A stretch of 64,000 bases of DNA from Novosphingobium sediminicola (lineage in GTDB: Bacteria > Pseudomonadota > Alphaproteobacteria > Sphingomonadales > Sphingomonadaceae). Location: positions 124,001-188,000 of the forward strand of contig NZ_JACIDX010000010.1 of the NCBI RefSeq assembly GCF_014196525.1. The letters are read 5' to 3'. Position 1 is the first letter of the stretch. Each line of letters opens with the position of its first letter. Both the position numbers and the translations under genes were made by a program. Under the pieces are notes generated by a model that was given only the letters and a program-made list of their open reading frames with translations, did no database searches and was not told the origin of the DNA. This document shows positions 62,490 through 64,000 of this stretch, piece by piece.

Positions 62490-62559
62490 TAAAACGCGAT
62501 TTAGCAGAGCGACCTTGGGGGCGGAATGGCCGCTAGAAGGTGAAACCTGATACTGCCCC

Positions 62560-64000
62560 CTAGCGCTTCCTCTCCGCCTTCCCTGTGGAGAGCCCGCGCC
62601 AGACCTCATACGCCGACTGCGGATGCTGATCGCCCCGCGCCACATCGACAAGGAACTGGATCGAGCTTGCCACCTGACCGGGGACGAGGCCGGTCACATA
62701 GCCCGCCGTTTCGAGAAAATCCTTGGTTGCGTGTTGGGTGGGTTCGCCGCGCCAGAATTGGCCCAGATCGCTGGCCAATTGCTCAAACGATTCGGCAGAG
62801 CGCTGAATAGGTGTAGACCCGGAGCTATAGGCCTTGCCCTTGATAGCCTTATTCCAAGCAGGCTCGAATAAATCTCGCACATAAGGAATAGGGCCCAAGG
62901 CATTCGCCAGCATCTTGCGCATGGTCCATTGCAGCCACCATTCGTCGTCGTCCGGCCCAGCATTTCCGCCCGCCACCATGCGCAGGAATTCATTGAGCAG
63001 GGGCGAGGCGGCGTAAAGCCACCACGCGCTTGCAAGCAGCATGGGAAGATTGCGAGACTTGCGCGAATCTTTGCCGCGCACATCGCGCGCCAGAGACCTC
63101 TGCCGCTGATATTGAGCCGAGAAGTAGCTATAGAACGGGACGAATACCTGGAAAAATTTCCCCCACGCTCCAGTATCACGCTGGATCGCGGCAAGATCTT
63201 TGCTCCCCCCTGCACCCTGTGAACCGCGCACAGCCTTATCAGCGGAATAGGCGGCGTCCTCTTCGCTCATGCCCTGTGTCAGGGCCTGATTATAGGCCGC
63301 GATCCACGTGGGAACGGTAACTGCTCGGTCTGCCCAGCCGATAGTATGGAAGTAAAACCGTTTGGCATCGAGCAATTTATGGACAGCGTCCGTAAGCATG
63401 TTCAACGCTTTGAGTTCAGAACTTTTTGCATCAATTTTGGCAAGCTCGCGGCGCAGATCGCGGTCGAGCGTGTCCATCCGATGCCGCATTTCGGCCGAGC
63501 GCTCAAAGACAAACCGCGCGGTTTCGACGGGATGCCTGGCGCTCTGAGCGATGGCCTTGGCCATGGCGGTCGCGCCTACGACTTGGGCCGAGTCTGCATA
63601 CCCGCCAAGCTGCATGACAGAGGTGGTAATGCGCATGCCCATAGCCACGATTGTTGCGTTAGTGCGAAGGGCTGAGAAGAACCGCCCCAAACCCTCATTG
63701 CCCGTGCGCTCCATCGCCCAGCTATTCGCCACGAACTTAACCCATGGGCGAAGCTGGCGCCGGATCTGCTGGCCCAGAGCATCGTCGATGGCGCCCGACA
63801 CCTGGCGGTTTGACAGGAATTTCCACGCCTGCATAACCGCCTCGCGGTGCGTCAGATCGTGGATGACCTCGCCAAGATGACGCTGGATCACGCCCAGATC
63901 GAGCAGGATCGGCTCAGACACCTTTTGCGTGCGGGCCTTGGTCGCGCCAGCGCGCGTGGTGGCCTTGGTCGCCAGAGGTTCGAACAACGCGCTTTCAGGC
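62560..64000 (-). CDS. Large phage virion-associated protein, C-terminal part (5' end outside window)
   Basis: The frame is open through the right end of the window (PESALFEPLAT before the first possible start at 63987), so this is the C-terminal 480 residues of a larger protein. It is Ala-rich and helical, with WKFLSNRQVSGAIDDALGQQ, AMERTGNEGLGRFFSALRTN and hydrophobic segments (LPMLLASAWWLYAASPLLNEF). It resembles the end of the very large multi-domain virion proteins of podovirus-like elements that may be injected with DNA. Exact role unknown. Confidence 0.7.
   Translation of the reverse strand, partial: PESALFEPLATKATTRAGATKARTQKVSEPILLDLGVIQRHLGEVIHDLTHREAVMQAWKFLSNRQVSGAIDDALGQQIRRQLRPWVKFVANSWAMERTGNEGLGRFFSALRTNATIVAMGMRITTSVMQLGGYADSAQVVGATAMAKAIAQSARHPVETARFVFERSAEMRHRMDTLDRDLRRELAKIDAKSSELKALNMLTDAVHKLLDAKRFYFHTIGWADRAVTVPTWIAAYNQALTQGMSEEDAAYSADKAVRGSQGAGGSKDLAAIQRDTGAWGKFFQVFVPFYSYFSAQYQRQRSLARDVRGKDSRKSRNLPMLLASAWWLYAASPLLNEFLRMVAGGNAGPDDDEWWLQWTMRKMLANALGPIPYVRDLFEPAWNKAIKGKAYSSGSTPIQRSAESFEQLASDLGQFWRGEPTQHATKDFLETAGYVTGLVPGQVASSIQFLVDVARGDQHPQSAYEVWRGLSTGKAERKR

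Larger units (their letters stand above)
51889..64000. mobile_element. Prophage, left part (continues past the window)
   Basis: The element starts at the tRNA-Val fragment. It contains minus-strand virion, tail-fibre and lysis genes, plus plus-strand cargo at two places. Near the left end TCACGCAA occurs twice with 11-base spacing (52029-52036, 52040-52047), as expected for integrase arm sites. The T7-type tail fibre suggests a podovirus-like particle. The integrase and head genes must be to the right. Confidence 0.85.

Overview
The window looks like chromosomal DNA of a sphingomonad (Alphaproteobacteria, Sphingomonadales; Novosphingobium-like). The evidence is high GC, an NADP isocitrate dehydrogenase of the eukaryote-like type, a CckA-type hybrid kinase, a recA gene with the alphaproteobacterial GTTC-N7-GTTC SOS box, and the gene order smpB - DUF2062 gene - cckA - recA - alaS. 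This assignment comes from reading the proteins, not from a database search.

Positions 1-51,730 are mostly housekeeping genes in short operons: guaB (partial), an RsmB-type rRNA methyltransferase, rppH, a two-subunit 2-oxoacid:ferredoxin oxidoreductase, a photolyase, purF plus an SDR, a MASE1-PAS-GGDEF cyclase, lolC-lolD, a GNAT enzyme and glutathione peroxidase, dnaE, a radical SAM protein, an arylamine N-acetyltransferase, moaB, a lytic transglycosylase, a diverged uracil-DNA-glycosylase-like protein, ispE, an N-formylglutamate amidohydrolase, ilvD, the NAD(P)HX repair enzyme, an RlmD-like methyltransferase, alaS, a Kef-type antiporter, icd, a glycosyltransferase and a flippase. Two pathways stand out. 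btaA-btaB (30.9-32.8 kb) would make the phosphorus-free betaine lipid DGTS, and three PhoB half-sites lie upstream. Next to it, 32.96-37.2 kb holds a polyamine set: carboxynorspermidine dehydrogenase, a small DUF486 membrane protein, carboxynorspermidine decarboxylase, and an ornithine/lysine decarboxylase with an almost perfect Pho box in its promoter region. Both polyamine promoters have TATATG -10 boxes and a hairpin plus T-run right after the predicted start.

Three intergenic regions (about 355-572, 6166-6354, 21311-21472) carry a modular family of hairpin repeats. One copy has a compensatory base change that keeps the stem. A separate candidate structured RNA lies on the minus strand at 7792-7915.

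From 51,889 to the right end the window is a prophage. Its left edge is the 3' part of a tRNA-Val(GAC) gene with the old tRNA terminator still beside it. The phage genes run right to left: a large virion protein (cut by the window end), a T7-type tail fibre, a tail assembly chaperone, two small membrane proteins (holin candidates), a SAR-type lysozyme, Rz with Rz1 nested inside it, a small protein and an Fn3/SGNH tail protein. Two blocks run the other way and look like cargo. The first is a gene for a DUF262-HNH (GmrSD-like) nuclease, AT-richer than the phage and flanked by palindromes, set into the virion-protein/tail-fibre junction. The second is three small unknown genes between the tail gene and the attachment site, each followed by a related hairpin repeat, so the block looks like an array of gene cassettes.
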